Source: Stigmatella aurantiaca (GTDB taxonomy: Bacteria; Myxococcota; Myxococcia; Myxococcales; Myxococcaceae). Taken from it: a DNA stretch of 64,000 bases. The notes beneath the pieces were generated by a model. It was not told the DNA's origin. It did not search any database and saw nothing but the letters and a program-made list of their open reading frames with translations. The stretch lies in NCBI RefSeq assembly GCF_900109545.1, contig NZ_FOAP01000009.1, positions 248,001 to 312,000 of the forward strand, given 5' to 3'. Within the stretch, counting starts at the first letter, position 1, and the number at the start of each line of letters is the position of its first letter. Below, one piece after another: positions 52,069-59,854 of the stretch. The position numbers and the translations under genes are program-made.

Positions 52069-52741
52069 GACTCTCGCAGAGCCAAGATTTTTTGTGCTCG
52101 ACGATGTCTTGGCTGGAGAATACGACACTAAATTCGATCCAGTTGAGCCCTCCAATCTTGGAGACGCCCCTCGTTGCCCGAAGTGCGGCACCCTGCTTGG
52201 GATGCTGACGTGGTTGCCGCCCTATCGTGTGGATTTGGAGGTGTACGGCAAGCAACCGGGTGACTTTGTGACGGGACCTGGAGGGGATAGCTTCTTGATT
52301 TCAGAGCGCATGGCCACGGCGTTTCAAGCGGAGGGATTGAAGGGCCTCCAAGGCTTTCACCATGTGGAGATCAATCGGGTTCGAAAGAAGCGTAAGTCCG
52401 GCCATTCAGCTTCTGTGCCTTCTTACCTCGAAGTCACTGCCTGCTTCGGACGTGCCTACCTAGATGAGAAGCGTAGCCTCCTGAGATACGCGGAGGCCAG
52501 AACGTGCGCCGAATGCCGATCTGCGGATCTGGACACGATCCATGGTTTCACGCTGGAGCCAGAGACATGGAGCGGTGAGGATGTCTTCCGGGCGCGAGGC
52601 TTGCCCGGAGTGCGTATTGGTTCCGAGCGCTTTGCTGCATTCGTTGCACGTCACGGATTGACGAACATCCAGTTGATTCCTACCGAGCAGTACATTTGGG
52701 ACCCGCGCCGCTTGGGGCCTCCAGATTCCAGCATGACTTGA
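52058..52741 (+). CDS. SitI6-like double-CXXCG immunity protein
   Basis: The 227-residue cytoplasmic protein carries CPKCG near residue 40 and a second pair CAECR near residue 150, the layout of the Myxococcus double-CXXCG paralogous family that serves as SitI6 immunity. The second motif has Arg where Gly is usual. Other family-like parts are PPYRVDLEVYG, FQAEGLKGLQGFHHVEI and the end FVARHGLTNIQLIPTEQYIWD. It is read from an ATG within the end of the toxin gene, ensuring paired synthesis. Base composition is more AT-rich than in the flanks, consistent with transfer. Confidence 0.78.
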   Translation: MASETLAEPRFFVLDDVLAGEYDTKFDPVEPSNLGDAPRCPKCGTLLGMLTWLPPYRVDLEVYGKQPGDFVTGPGGDSFLISERMATAFQAEGLKGLQGFHHVEINRVRKKRKSGHSASVPSYLEVTACFGRAYLDEKRSLLRYAEARTCAECRSADLDTIHGFTLEPETWSGEDVFRARGLPGVRIGSERFAAFVARHGLTNIQLIPTEQYIWDPRRLGPPDSSMT

Positions 52742-52792
52742 ACAGGTGTTGTGCGGAGGCGGCTGTTTGCTGCCGGTATCGCTACTCGCTGG

Positions 52793-53329
52793 TTAACGAA
52801 TCGCGGGGGCCGGAGTCACTCCCTCCACCCGTGTTTGGCCGTCCTTGCTGACCTCGAGCCGGAGTTGAGGATTGCCTTGGGCGTCGTGCAGCACGACGCT
52901 CGCTGCGCCGTTCTCCTCCACGCCGATGACAATGCGCTCCTTCCAGTCATGGCGGAAGGTGATGTTGGGCTTTCCCTTCATGAGGCTCATGCACATCGCC
53001 TCGTAGCCCTCCTCGCTGTCGAAGCACAGCCCTCGGAAGTTGATGGCGTCGAGCATGGCGAGTCCTCCGATTTCATGCCCGGAAGGGTCCATGAACTGGA
53101 CGCCGTATGCCTTGACTGCCCGCTCCAGCCCCTTGGGAGATGGAAGCGGCGCACCCAGGCGGAGGCGCGGCTGCCCGTGCTCGTCGACGATTGTGATCTC
53201 CCGCACGGACAGGGAAGGGAGAGGACCGCCGGTGTCGCGTCCCGCCGAGGGGGTAGCACATGCGGCGAGAGCACAACCGGACAGGAGAAGCGCGAGACCA
53301 TCATGGAAGATGCGTGCGGCGAGGGGCAT
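52793..53329 (-). CDS. Small lipoprotein of unknown function
   Basis: The 178-residue protein has lipobox LAAC (Cys24) after MPLAARIFHDGLALLLSGCA. The mature part has short repeated beta segments ending in G-x-P-x-L-R-L (EHGQPRLRLGAP, AQGNPQLRLEVS), suggesting a small beta sandwich or propeller-like fold. I do not recognise it. It follows, on the minus strand, a broken DUF4279-like gene and a larger lipoprotein gene, possibly as one unit. Convergent with the immunity gene. Confidence 0.68.
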   Translation of the reverse strand: MPLAARIFHDGLALLLSGCALAACATPSAGRDTGGPLPSLSVREITIVDEHGQPRLRLGAPLPSPKGLERAVKAYGVQFMDPSGHEIGGLAMLDAINFRGLCFDSEEGYEAMCMSLMKGKPNITFRHDWKERIVIGVEENGAASVVLHDAQGNPQLRLEVSKDGQTRVEGVTPAPAIR

Positions 53330-53365
53330 GGCAAGAACTCCCGGATAGGGACTTCAACGTGATTT

Positions 53366-53626
53366 TCAGTCTTCTGGGGATGTGGGTTCATCCTCCTCTT
53401 CGTCGTCGTCAAAGGAGGGATAGGCAGACACGACCAGGGCCAGGCGCCGCTCCGCGAACCAGTCCTCGGCCAAGGGGATACTGAAGCCCGAGGTGTCGGC
53501 CGTGCGCTTCGCCGACACCCGCTCGCCTTTCCTCTAGACCGCGTCGGGCTCAAGCCCGGGATGTCGCTTCAGGAAACCCTCCACGTCGAAATGGGCCGCC
53601 AGCGCACGGCACACCACCCAGATCAT
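53366..53626 (-). pseudogene. DUF4279-like gene broken by a nonsense codon
   Basis: The frame starts at an ATG that overlaps the stop of the upstream minus-strand gene (ATGA) and reads MIWVVCRALAAHFDVEGFLK ... LEPDAV, then a TAG at 53536-53534, then RKGERVSAKRTADTSGFSIP and an acidic tail ending PTSPED. The part around the stop matches the DUF4279 pattern P-x-x-V-W-R-K-G-E, so a TGG (Trp) codon has probably become TAG. DUF4279 proteins often occur as immunity-type genes. The remaining frame of 86 codons is shorter than the family, so it is probably decayed. Confidence 0.6.
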
Positions 53627-54459
53627 GGGGTGACGTCGCAGCCGATCCGCTGCGGGCCCACGGCGAGGTCGTCAATCCACCAGTCGGTGGGCACCGAGAG
53701 GCCCTGGTAGAGGAAGACGCCCGTTTCCAGCACCGTGAAGTTCGAGGCCTTCTCCTTCACCGGAGGCGTGGACGTGGGCGGATCGGAGAAGACGAATTTC
53801 TCGGGCCAGGCGAGTTCCTTGCCGTTGAGCCACACTTGTGGGTCCGCGGCCTCGTGCTCGTTGCCGTTGGCCCCGTCGAAGAGCCATTCGAGGCAGGTCC
53901 ACTCGTTGAGCACCAGTGGCGTGTCCGAGACCTGCACCCACTCGGGGAAGCCGGGCGGCTCGGGCGGGTGCCAGATGGACATGTACTTCTGCTGGTAGGT
54001 GGCGACCTCGTACCAGTCGAGCGTGTCGAAGGCGCCCCCCGTCTGCCCGGGCCGGGGGTAGCGGGCGTTGAAGAGCCCCGCGTGCGACATGGGACGCTCG
54101 GGCGTCGTGTAGACGTAGGCCCGGCCCCAGAGCACGGGGCCGAAATTGGCGGGCAGGTTGAAGCGGAGGGTCTTCTTGGGGCCCCCCTGCGAGCCCTCCT
54201 TGCCGCCCACCATCTCCTTGGCGTGCAGCGCGTACTTGCCAGAGTGCGGGCGCGTGGTGTCCACCAGCAACTGGCCGTTGAACTCGTCGCGGTACGGGGT
54301 CCAGCCCGCTGGCACCGTGCCTTCCTCGAAGTCCCAGCACAGTGTCCCGGGGGCCTTGCAGCCCGTAGGGGTGGGAGGCGGGTTGCCCTCGTCGTCGGTG
54401 CAGGCAGAAGCGAAGGTCAGGACACACAGCGAGCTCAGCGTTGCGATTCGGATAGTCAA
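53623..54459 (-). CDS. Lipoprotein with lectin/polysaccharide-lyase-like beta-sandwich
   Basis: The ~278-residue protein has a signal (TIRIATLSSLCVLTFASAC) with a lipobox Cys. The mature part (CWDFEEGTVPAGWTPYRDEF; TTRPHSGKYALHAKEM; LWGRAYVYTTPERPMSHAGL; WIDDLAVGPQRIGC) resembles concanavalin-like sandwiches of Cip1 or polysaccharide-lyase type, including the S-G-x-x-A-L-H-A strand. It probably binds or cleaves a polysaccharide. Start: TTG 54459 is preferred because GAGGTG lies 6 nt upstream; GTG 54468 lacks a ribosome site. Divergent from the kinase gene. Confidence 0.65.
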   Translation of the reverse strand: MTIRIATLSSLCVLTFASACTDDEGNPPPTPTGCKAPGTLCWDFEEGTVPAGWTPYRDEFNGQLLVDTTRPHSGKYALHAKEMVGGKEGSQGGPKKTLRFNLPANFGPVLWGRAYVYTTPERPMSHAGLFNARYPRPGQTGGAFDTLDWYEVATYQQKYMSIWHPPEPPGFPEWVQVSDTPLVLNEWTCLEWLFDGANGNEHEAADPQVWLNGKELAWPEKFVFSDPPTSTPPVKEKASNFTVLETGVFLYQGLSVPTDWWIDDLAVGPQRIGCDVTP

Positions 54460-54574
54460 TTCGGTCACCTCAGGGGCAAGACTACCGTGCTCCCTGGAAC
54501 AGGTTGGCGGAGAAAGGTGAACAGACGTCCAAAGGAGGGCTGACGCGAGGAAACCCACCAGGTAGGATGGAGCG

Positions 54575-55936
54575 ATGGACGCGTTGCTGCCCGAGGCGCT
54601 GCCGCCGGGGACCCCGCTGGGCTCATGGCGGGTACAAGGACGGGCGGGCTACGGCACGTATGGGGCGGTCTACCGCGTCCACAAGAAGGGATGGCGAAAG
54701 GGGCCGGTGGTGGCCCTCAAGCTGGCGCGCTTCCCTGAAGATCCCCGTTTCGACCGCGAGGCGGAACTGCTCTCCCGGATCCAGCATCCCCGCGTGCCGC
54801 GTCTGCTGGGCAGAGGAACGTGGAGAGGGAGTCAGGAAGGGGAGGCGCACCCCTTTCTGGTCATGCAGTGGGTGGAGGGGCTCCGGCTGTACGAATGGGC
54901 CAAGGACCATCCACAGCCGCTGGACCATGCGCCGCGCCTGCTGGCCCAGGTGGCACGGGCCCTGGCGGCGACCCATGCGTGCCAGGGGCTTCACCGCGAC
55001 GTTAAAGGCGACAACGTGATGGTAAGTCCCGATGGGCGGGTCTTCCTCATGGACTTCGGGTGTGGCACCTGGAAGGGAGCCGCGTCCCTTACGGAGGGGG
55101 TGCTGGCGCCTGGCACCCGGGTCTACCGTAGCCCCCAAGCGCTGCGGTTTCACTGGGACCACCGCCGATCGCGTGGCGTCCATTACGAGGCCACACCGGC
55201 CGATGATGTGTATGCCCTGGGGGTGACGGCCTACCACCTGTGTACGGGCGTTTACCCGCCCCTGGCGACGGAGCCCTCCCTCGTGGGGGATGATGGGCGC
55301 GAGACCTTGGAGGTGTTGGTCCCTCCCGGGAGGTTGGCCCCCATGGCTTCTGAACTGGAGCACCTCATTCTTCGCATGCTCTCCGAGAATCCTCAGGACC
55401 GAGGCAGTGCCGCCGAGCTGGCCGCTGCCTTGGAGGCGGTCGCAGCCCGTTCCAAGATTGGTACCCAGGCCTCCGTGAAGGTGGCCGCGCCTGTTGTGCT
55501 GCCAAGAGGGGCACGTCCTCCGACGAAGCTGAGCGACTATGGGATGGCCTTTCCCCTGCTGGCCATCTCCGTGGCCGTGGGGCTCCTCATCCTGGTCTCA
55601 GGAAACCTGAACTTGGAGGGAGTGTGGGCTCCTCCCTCGACCATGAGCGATGGAGGAACCCGGGGCGTGGCTGACGCAGCCATGGAAGAGGTGCCCATGT
55701 CCAGCATGGCGCCAGCGTCCGAGCCTGGCGGCTTGCACCTCGAAATGCCCAAGGAGCCTCTTCCGGGGCAGCGTCGTCCTCCTTGTCTTCGCTCGCAGAT
55801 CAATATCCGGGGAGGTTGTTGGGTCGAAGTCGCCAGAGCCACACCTCCTTGCGAAGAGGGCTCTTATGACTGGAAGGGGGCCTGCTATGCCCCGGCGGCT
55901 GCACTTCTGCGCCCCAGCACTTCGGACACACCATAG
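54575..55936 (+). CDS. Eukaryote-like Ser/Thr protein kinase with outer Cys domain
   Basis: The 453-residue protein has an N-terminal kinase domain: Gly loop GRAGYGTYGAVY, catalytic Lys in VVALKLARF, HRDVKGDNVMVSP, DFGCGTW and the activation end GTRVYRSPQALRF, where SPQ replaces the usual A/S-P-E. A single membrane helix near 325-345 (GMAFPLLAISVAVGLLILVS) is followed by a ~100-residue exported tail with four paired Cys (PPCLRSQINIRGGCW; PPCEEGSYDWKGACY), a motif common in myxobacterial kinases. It probably senses an outside signal and phosphorylates cytoplasmic targets; targets are unknown. Confidence 0.9.
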   Translation: MDALLPEALPPGTPLGSWRVQGRAGYGTYGAVYRVHKKGWRKGPVVALKLARFPEDPRFDREAELLSRIQHPRVPRLLGRGTWRGSQEGEAHPFLVMQWVEGLRLYEWAKDHPQPLDHAPRLLAQVARALAATHACQGLHRDVKGDNVMVSPDGRVFLMDFGCGTWKGAASLTEGVLAPGTRVYRSPQALRFHWDHRRSRGVHYEATPADDVYALGVTAYHLCTGVYPPLATEPSLVGDDGRETLEVLVPPGRLAPMASELEHLILRMLSENPQDRGSAAELAAALEAVAARSKIGTQASVKVAAPVVLPRGARPPTKLSDYGMAFPLLAISVAVGLLILVSGNLNLEGVWAPPSTMSDGGTRGVADAAMEEVPMSSMAPASEPGGLHLEMPKEPLPGQRRPPCLRSQINIRGGCWVEVARATPPCEEGSYDWKGACYAPAAALLRPSTSDTP

Positions 55937-55987
55937 GGACTTGCCCTTTTGAGATCAGGCTCCAGCCCTTGGTTTGGGTAGAAAATC

Positions 55988-56590
55988 TTAATAAGCGATG
56001 ACAGTGCCTGTCGCCCGATTGATGATTAGGAGAAATGCAACATCCGTCGAGTGGCACCACTTGCAGCTGCTAGTGTTTCTATACGTCTCCTCGCCATCCA
56101 CCAGCACGCGAACAGTGACACTGCGCTGCCAGTTAGGGGGAAAACCTTTACGGTCCCCGGCGTTGGCGATGCGGACGTAAGCATCACCATCTGCCAAGAC
56201 GTTCGTGATATTCCAGGACGTGTTTCCTTTTGCAGTGCCGACATGCTGCTCAACGCCGCCAGTTCCTGGGATAACATATACGCTGGCGCTCTTGTAAATA
56301 TTGCTCACCTCCACAACGACATCGTGGATGAAAGAGACGTTAGGAGCAGTGTGCTTGGCTGTACGAAACATCGGCCCCAGTTGGTCGTTCCAGAGGCGGA
56401 CCGAATACCCAATTGGCTGCTCAGTGGTGATCGGAGTGTTTTTGGTGTTCAAGAGGCTGACATAAGAGACGTCCTTGATGGAGTCGGTAGTGAACTGGAA
56501 TGGCCCGCCATGCGCAAACGCCTCAATTGAAAAAAGAAGAGCAAAGATCATGACCGGCATGAACAACAGACGCCTTTCGCCACGCATCAT
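55988..56590 (-). CDS. Secreted protein of unknown function with a CxxCH motif
   Basis: The 200-residue protein has a signal peptide (MMRGERRLLFMPVMIFALLF, cleavage near EAFA). Mature sequence begins HGGPFQFTTDSIKDVSYVSL and is beta-rich. Near the end it has CKWCHST, which matches the heme c attachment motif C-x-x-C-H, but at an unusual place, so heme binding is only a possibility; zinc or a disulfide are alternatives. The ATG at 56590 follows a strong GGAGGG site. The gene is clearly more AT-rich than its neighbours, suggesting recent acquisition. Family not recognised. Confidence 0.72.
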   Translation of the reverse strand: MMRGERRLLFMPVMIFALLFSIEAFAHGGPFQFTTDSIKDVSYVSLLNTKNTPITTEQPIGYSVRLWNDQLGPMFRTAKHTAPNVSFIHDVVVEVSNIYKSASVYVIPGTGGVEQHVGTAKGNTSWNITNVLADGDAYVRIANAGDRKGFPPNWQRSVTVRVLVDGEETYRNTSSCKWCHSTDVAFLLIINRATGTVIAY

Positions 56591-56671
56591 TACATCCCTC
56601 CTTGATTAGCCTCAGACACCAGTTTCGCGCTGGCAGATTGAGGTGCCCGATATGACTGGGCAGTACCAGAA

Positions 56672-56715
56672 CCCCTAACAGAAATTTCTTCTGAGGGGCG
56701 TCTCCCTTTGGGAGA
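56672..56715. other. Two adjacent hairpins in an AT-rich divergent intergenic region
   Basis: CCCCT (56672-56676) with CAGAA (56679-56683) pairs with TTCTG and AGGGG (56689-56698), a 10-bp stem with a 2-nt bulge. Directly after, TCTCCC and GGGAGA (56701-56715) form a second hairpin with a TTT loop. They lie in the 276-nt gap between divergent genes, within the likely leader of the secreted-protein gene. The rest of this gap (56591-56866) is AT-rich and shows no coding sequence. Confidence 0.45.
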
Positions 56716-56866
56716 ACGTTCCAAACCTTATTTTTGGTGGGCGACTTATTTCTGGTACGTCGTATTTTATACGCAGTGTCCGTTGTTCTTTGGTTCTCGT
56801 GTGTCCTCGCCCCGTAGCTACTCCCCATTCCCAGGGGCTTAGAAAAGCTCCTTGAGGAATCGTAAC

Positions 56867-57192
56867 TTGAAGTTTTTTGCGTTGAGCCTCGCACTCCTGC
56901 CGCTGTTGTCTGGATGTAACGGTGGCTTCCGCAAGGACGGCATTCAGGCCGAGTTCTTCAAGAGCCAGCCCGTGGACAGGTGCGGTACGGCATTGTCGTG
57001 ACGCTGAACACCGCGCAGGGTGTAACGCCCACGAAGGGCTGTGCGGCGCTCGGTGTCGACCCGCACAACTGCGGCGTGGAGTATGCGCTGGTGAAGGTGG
57101 TGGACGACATGCTGCTGGTCGGCGTCCGTCCGGCGGACGGCAGCGGCCCCTGCACGGCAGCGAAGCGCACCTCGACGGGGAGCGACCAGTAG
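56867..57192 (+). pseudogene. Small lipoprotein gene split by a frameshift
   Basis: A TTG start after TTGAGGAAT gives LKFFALSLALLPLLSGCNGG, a lipoprotein signal with lipobox LSGC, then FRKDGIQAEFFKSQPVDR before an early TGA at 57000. From about 56980 the next frame continues as RYGIVVTLNTAQGVTPTKGC to a stop at 57192, with Cys-rich mature-type sequence (CAALGVDPHNC). A net shift of one base (or a 4-nt GCGG insertion) near 56978-56986 would join the two parts. It may be a pseudogene or a sequencing error. Family not recognised. Confidence 0.55.
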
Positions 57193-57240
57193 GCGCTGAA
57201 GAAGGCCGACTGATCGCTCACGCCGTCCCGAGGCGCGAGC

Positions 57241-57705
57241 TCACTTGTGGTAGGGCTCGCCCTTGAGCAGGGTGAAGGCGCGGTAGATCTGCTCGATGAG
57301 CACCAGCCGCGCCAGCCGGTGCGGCAGCGTCATCCGGGACAGCGAGAGCGTCAGGTGCGCCGCCTGGCGCACCGAGTCCTCCAGCCCCTCGTCCCCGCCA
57401 ATCACAAACAGCAGATCCTTGGCGCCCGTCTGGGCCTTGCCCAGGTAGCGGCTGAACTCCACCGAGTCCAGGGACTTGCCGCGCTCGTCCAGCGCCACCA
57501 GCCAGTCCTGGGGCTTGCGCCGGGCGAGGATGGCCTCCGCCTCGGCGGCCTTCGCGTCCCCCGGCTTCAGCTTGCGGCCACTCGCCTCGGCCAGCTCCAC
57601 CAGCTCGAAGCGGGTGTAGTGCTCCAGGCGCGAGGCGTACTCCTGCACGCCGGGCTCGAACAGGCCCGAGCGGTCCTTGCCGATGGAGAGCAGCCGGACT
57701 TTCAG
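57241..57705 (-). CDS. rlmH: 23S rRNA pseudouridine-1915 N3-methyltransferase RlmH
   Basis: The 154-residue protein starts [20 protein letters not shown] and ends [35 protein letters not shown]-like, the knotted SPOUT family signature including the final Y-H-K/Y. IGGDEGL is the SAM-binding turn. It methylates the ribosomal helix 69 pseudouridine. Length equals the Escherichia coli enzyme (155) only if translation begins at the CTG at 57705, which overlaps the rsfS stop (CTGA) and has GGGAGAAG upstream. Operon with rsfS and probably proA. Confidence 0.92.
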   Translation of the reverse strand: MKVRLLSIGKDRSGLFEPGVQEYASRLEHYTRFELVELAEASGRKLKPGDAKAAEAEAILARRKPQDWLVALDERGKSLDSVEFSRYLGKAQTGAKDLLFVIGGDEGLEDSVRQAAHLTLSLSRMTLPHRLARLVLIEQIYRAFTLLKGEPYHK

Positions 57706-58223
57706 GCCAGCTTCTCCCGCGGCGCGTCGGCCCAGAGGCCTTCGAGATCGTAGAAGGAGCGCACCTCGCCCAGGAACAGGTGCACCACCACCTCGCTGTA
57801 GTCGAGGAGCACCCACTGGCCCGTCTCCGTGCCCTCCGTGCCCGTGGCGCGCAGGCCGTCCTCTTCCTTGAGCTTGATGTGGACGTTCTCGGCCATGGCG
57901 CTCACCTGCCGGTCGCTCTCGCCGGAGGCCACGACGATGTAGTCCGTGTAGGACGTCTTGCCGCGCACATCGAGCACCAGCACGTCCGTGGCCTTCTTGT
58001 CCACGAGCAGCTTGGCCGCCTTGTGCGCCAGCGCCTTGGCGCGCGGGTTCTCCGCGGGCGCCTCGGCCTTGTCCGCCCGGGGCGGGGCCTTCTTGCGGAT
58101 CGTCTTCGGCAGTGCGCCCTTCTTGCGTGCCGCGGGCTTCTTCGCCGCCGCCGTCTTCTTGCGCGCCGCGGGCGCCTTGCCGCCAGTCTTCGCCTTCGAG
58201 GAAGTCTTCTTCTTTATTGCCAT
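57702..58223 (-). CDS. rsfS: Ribosome silencing factor RsfS with Lys/Ala-rich N-terminal tail
   Basis: Residues ~60-165 of the 173-residue protein are the RsfS (Iojap) domain: [78 protein letters not shown]. It binds ribosomal protein uL14 and blocks subunit joining in slow growth. The first ~60 residues ([20 protein letters not shown] and further KKPAARKKG repeats) are a histone-H1-like tail not found in most RsfS, which are about 105-120 residues. The tail may bind RNA. The stop overlaps rlmH. Confidence 0.93.
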   Translation of the reverse strand: MAIKKKTSSKAKTGGKAPAARKKTAAAKKPAARKKGALPKTIRKKAPPRADKAEAPAENPRAKALAHKAAKLLVDKKATDVLVLDVRGKTSYTDYIVVASGESDRQVSAMAENVHIKLKEEDGLRATGTEGTETGQWVLLDYSEVVVHLFLGEVRSFYDLEGLWADAPREKLA

Positions 58224-58235
58224 GTGGGGCCCACC

Positions 58236-59504
58236 CTAGCGCACCTGGCCTTGCCCGTGGACGATGTACTTCTGGCTCGTCAACTCTCGCAGCCCCATCG
58301 GTCCAAAGGCGTGCAGACGGCTGGTGGAGATGCCGATCTCCGCCCCCAGTCCCAGCTCCCCCCCGTCGTTGAAGCGCGTGGAGGCGTTCCAGAGGACGGC
58401 GCTGGCCTGCACCTCCCGGGTGAAGCGGGCGGCCGCCTGGGCATCCCCGGTGACGATGGCCTCGGTGTGCTCGCTGCCGTAGCGCCCGATGTGGGCCAGC
58501 GCCGCGTCCAGGTCCTTCACCACCCGGACGGCCAGGATGAGATCCAGGAATTCCCGGCCGTAGTCGTCCTCCGCCGCGGGCTTCACGGGCACCCCGGCGC
58601 GCGAGAGCACCCCCACCGTCGTGGGGCAGCCGCGCAGCTCCACCCCCTGGTCCGCGAGCGCCCGCCCCACCTCGGGCAGGAAGTGCTCGGCGATGGCGCG
58701 GTCCACCAGCAGGCACTCGGCGGCGTTGCACACCCCCGGGCGGCTCGCCTTGGCGTTGAGGGTGATGCGCGTAGCCATCTCCAGGTCCGCGTCCGCGTGG
58801 GCGTAGACGTGGCAGACGCCCTGGTAGTGCTTCACCACGGGGATGCGGGCGTTCTCCACCACGAAGCGGATGAGCCCCTCGCCGCCCCGGGGAATGCACA
58901 GGTCGATGAGCCCCTCCAGCTTGAGCAGCTCCAGCAGCGACTCCCGCTCCCCGGTGGAGACGAGCTGGAGGGCGTGCTCGGGCAGCCCGGCCTCCTTCAG
59001 GGCCTGGGTGAGGGCGTGGGCGATGGCCGCGTTGGTGCGCGCCGCCTCGCTGCCGCCCCGGAGCAGCGCCGCGTTGCCGCTCTTGAGGCACAGGGCGGCC
59101 GCGTCGCTCGTCACGTTGGGGCGCGCCTCGTAGATCATCAGCACCACCCCCAGCGGCAGGCGGACCTTGCGCACCTGGAGCCCGTTGGGGCGCTTCCAGG
59201 TCTCCGTCACCTCGCCCACGGGGTCCTTCAGGCCGGCCAGGGCTTCCACGGCGCGGGCCATGGCCGCCACGCGGGGGGCATCCAGCAGGAGCCGGTCCAG
59301 GAAGGCGGCGTTCTTGCCGGCCGCGCGCGCGGCGGCCACATCCTCGGCGCTGGCGGCCAGGATGGCGGGGGCGGCGGCCCGCAGGTGGCGCGCCATGCCG
59401 CGCAGGGCCTCGTCCTTCTGCTGGGTGGGGGCGTTGGCGAGCACGCGGGAGGCGGCCCGGGCCCTCTCCGCCAGGGGACGCACGTCTTGCTTGGCAACCG
59501 TCAT
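58236..59504 (-). CDS. proA: Gamma-glutamyl phosphate reductase
   Basis: The 422-residue protein has the full ProA length and motifs: [50 protein letters not shown] (catalytic Cys), and [15 protein letters not shown] with [28 protein letters not shown]-type end. It reduces glutamyl-5-phosphate to glutamate semialdehyde with NADPH in proline synthesis. proB is not next to it in the window. rsfS starts 12 nt after its stop, so proA-rsfS-rlmH is probably one operon; nadD, often between proA and rsfS in other bacteria, is missing here. Confidence 0.95.
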   Translation of the reverse strand: MTVAKQDVRPLAERARAASRVLANAPTQQKDEALRGMARHLRAAAPAILAASAEDVAAARAAGKNAAFLDRLLLDAPRVAAMARAVEALAGLKDPVGEVTETWKRPNGLQVRKVRLPLGVVLMIYEARPNVTSDAAALCLKSGNAALLRGGSEAARTNAAIAHALTQALKEAGLPEHALQLVSTGERESLLELLKLEGLIDLCIPRGGEGLIRFVVENARIPVVKHYQGVCHVYAHADADLEMATRITLNAKASRPGVCNAAECLLVDRAIAEHFLPEVGRALADQGVELRGCPTTVGVLSRAGVPVKPAAEDDYGREFLDLILAVRVVKDLDAALAHIGRYGSEHTEAIVTGDAQAAARFTREVQASAVLWNASTRFNDGGELGLGAEIGISTSRLHAFGPMGLRELTSQKYIVHGQGQVR

Positions 59505-59526
59505 GCCTCTCCTCTATCACCCCTCC

Positions 59527-59841
59527 ATGAGCGATGCCCGGTTGCAGCAGTTTCAGCAGATGGTGGCCGAGTTTCCCGACTCGCCCATGAGCCACTTCTC
59601 CCTCGGCAAGCTGTACCTGGAGCGCCGCGAGTACGCCGAGGCGGTGAAGAGCCTGGAGGCGGCCACCCGGTTGGATCCCACCTATGCGGCGGCCCTGGTG
59701 TCGCTGGGGGATGCCCACGCCGGGGCGGGGCAGGTGGCCCCGGCGCGCGAGGCGCTCCTGCGCGCCCGCCAGGTGGCGCTGGACCAGAAGCACCCCAGCC
59801 TCGCCGAGGAAATCGACGAGCGCCTCGCGGACCTGGGCTAG
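59527..59841 (+). CDS. Small TPR protein
   Basis: The 104-residue protein starts [20 protein letters not shown] and contains about two and a half tetratricopeptide repeats ([51 protein letters not shown]). It has no signal peptide, so it is probably a cytoplasmic adaptor. It diverges from proA (22 nt between starts) and converges on the Clp_N/HEAT gene. Confidence 0.82.
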   Translation: MSDARLQQFQQMVAEFPDSPMSHFSLGKLYLERREYAEAVKSLEAATRLDPTYAAALVSLGDAHAGAGQVAPAREALLRARQVALDQKHPSLAEEIDERLADLG

Positions 59842-59854
59842 AAGCGCGGCGGTT

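Noticed and set aside
52987-53553. 188-codon minus-strand frame overlapping the small lipoprotein
   Set aside because: Arg/Ser/Pro-rich shadow; the lipobox-containing frame and the DUF4279-like remnant explain the region better.
54575-55936. Ser/Thr kinase considered as the T6SS regulator PpkA
   Set aside because: It lies over 20 kb from the T6SS genes and has no forkhead or phosphatase partner nearby. Treated as an independent signalling kinase.
56523-56894. 123-codon minus-strand frame upstream of the secreted CxxCH protein
   Set aside because: No ribosome site, mixed unstructured sequence, overlaps the start of the real gene and the opposite lipoprotein gene.
57706-59793. Minus-strand extension that would fuse rlmH to a long upstream open frame
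   Set aside because: The upstream part overlaps proA and rsfS in another frame and is low complexity. Only the last 154 residues are RlmH.
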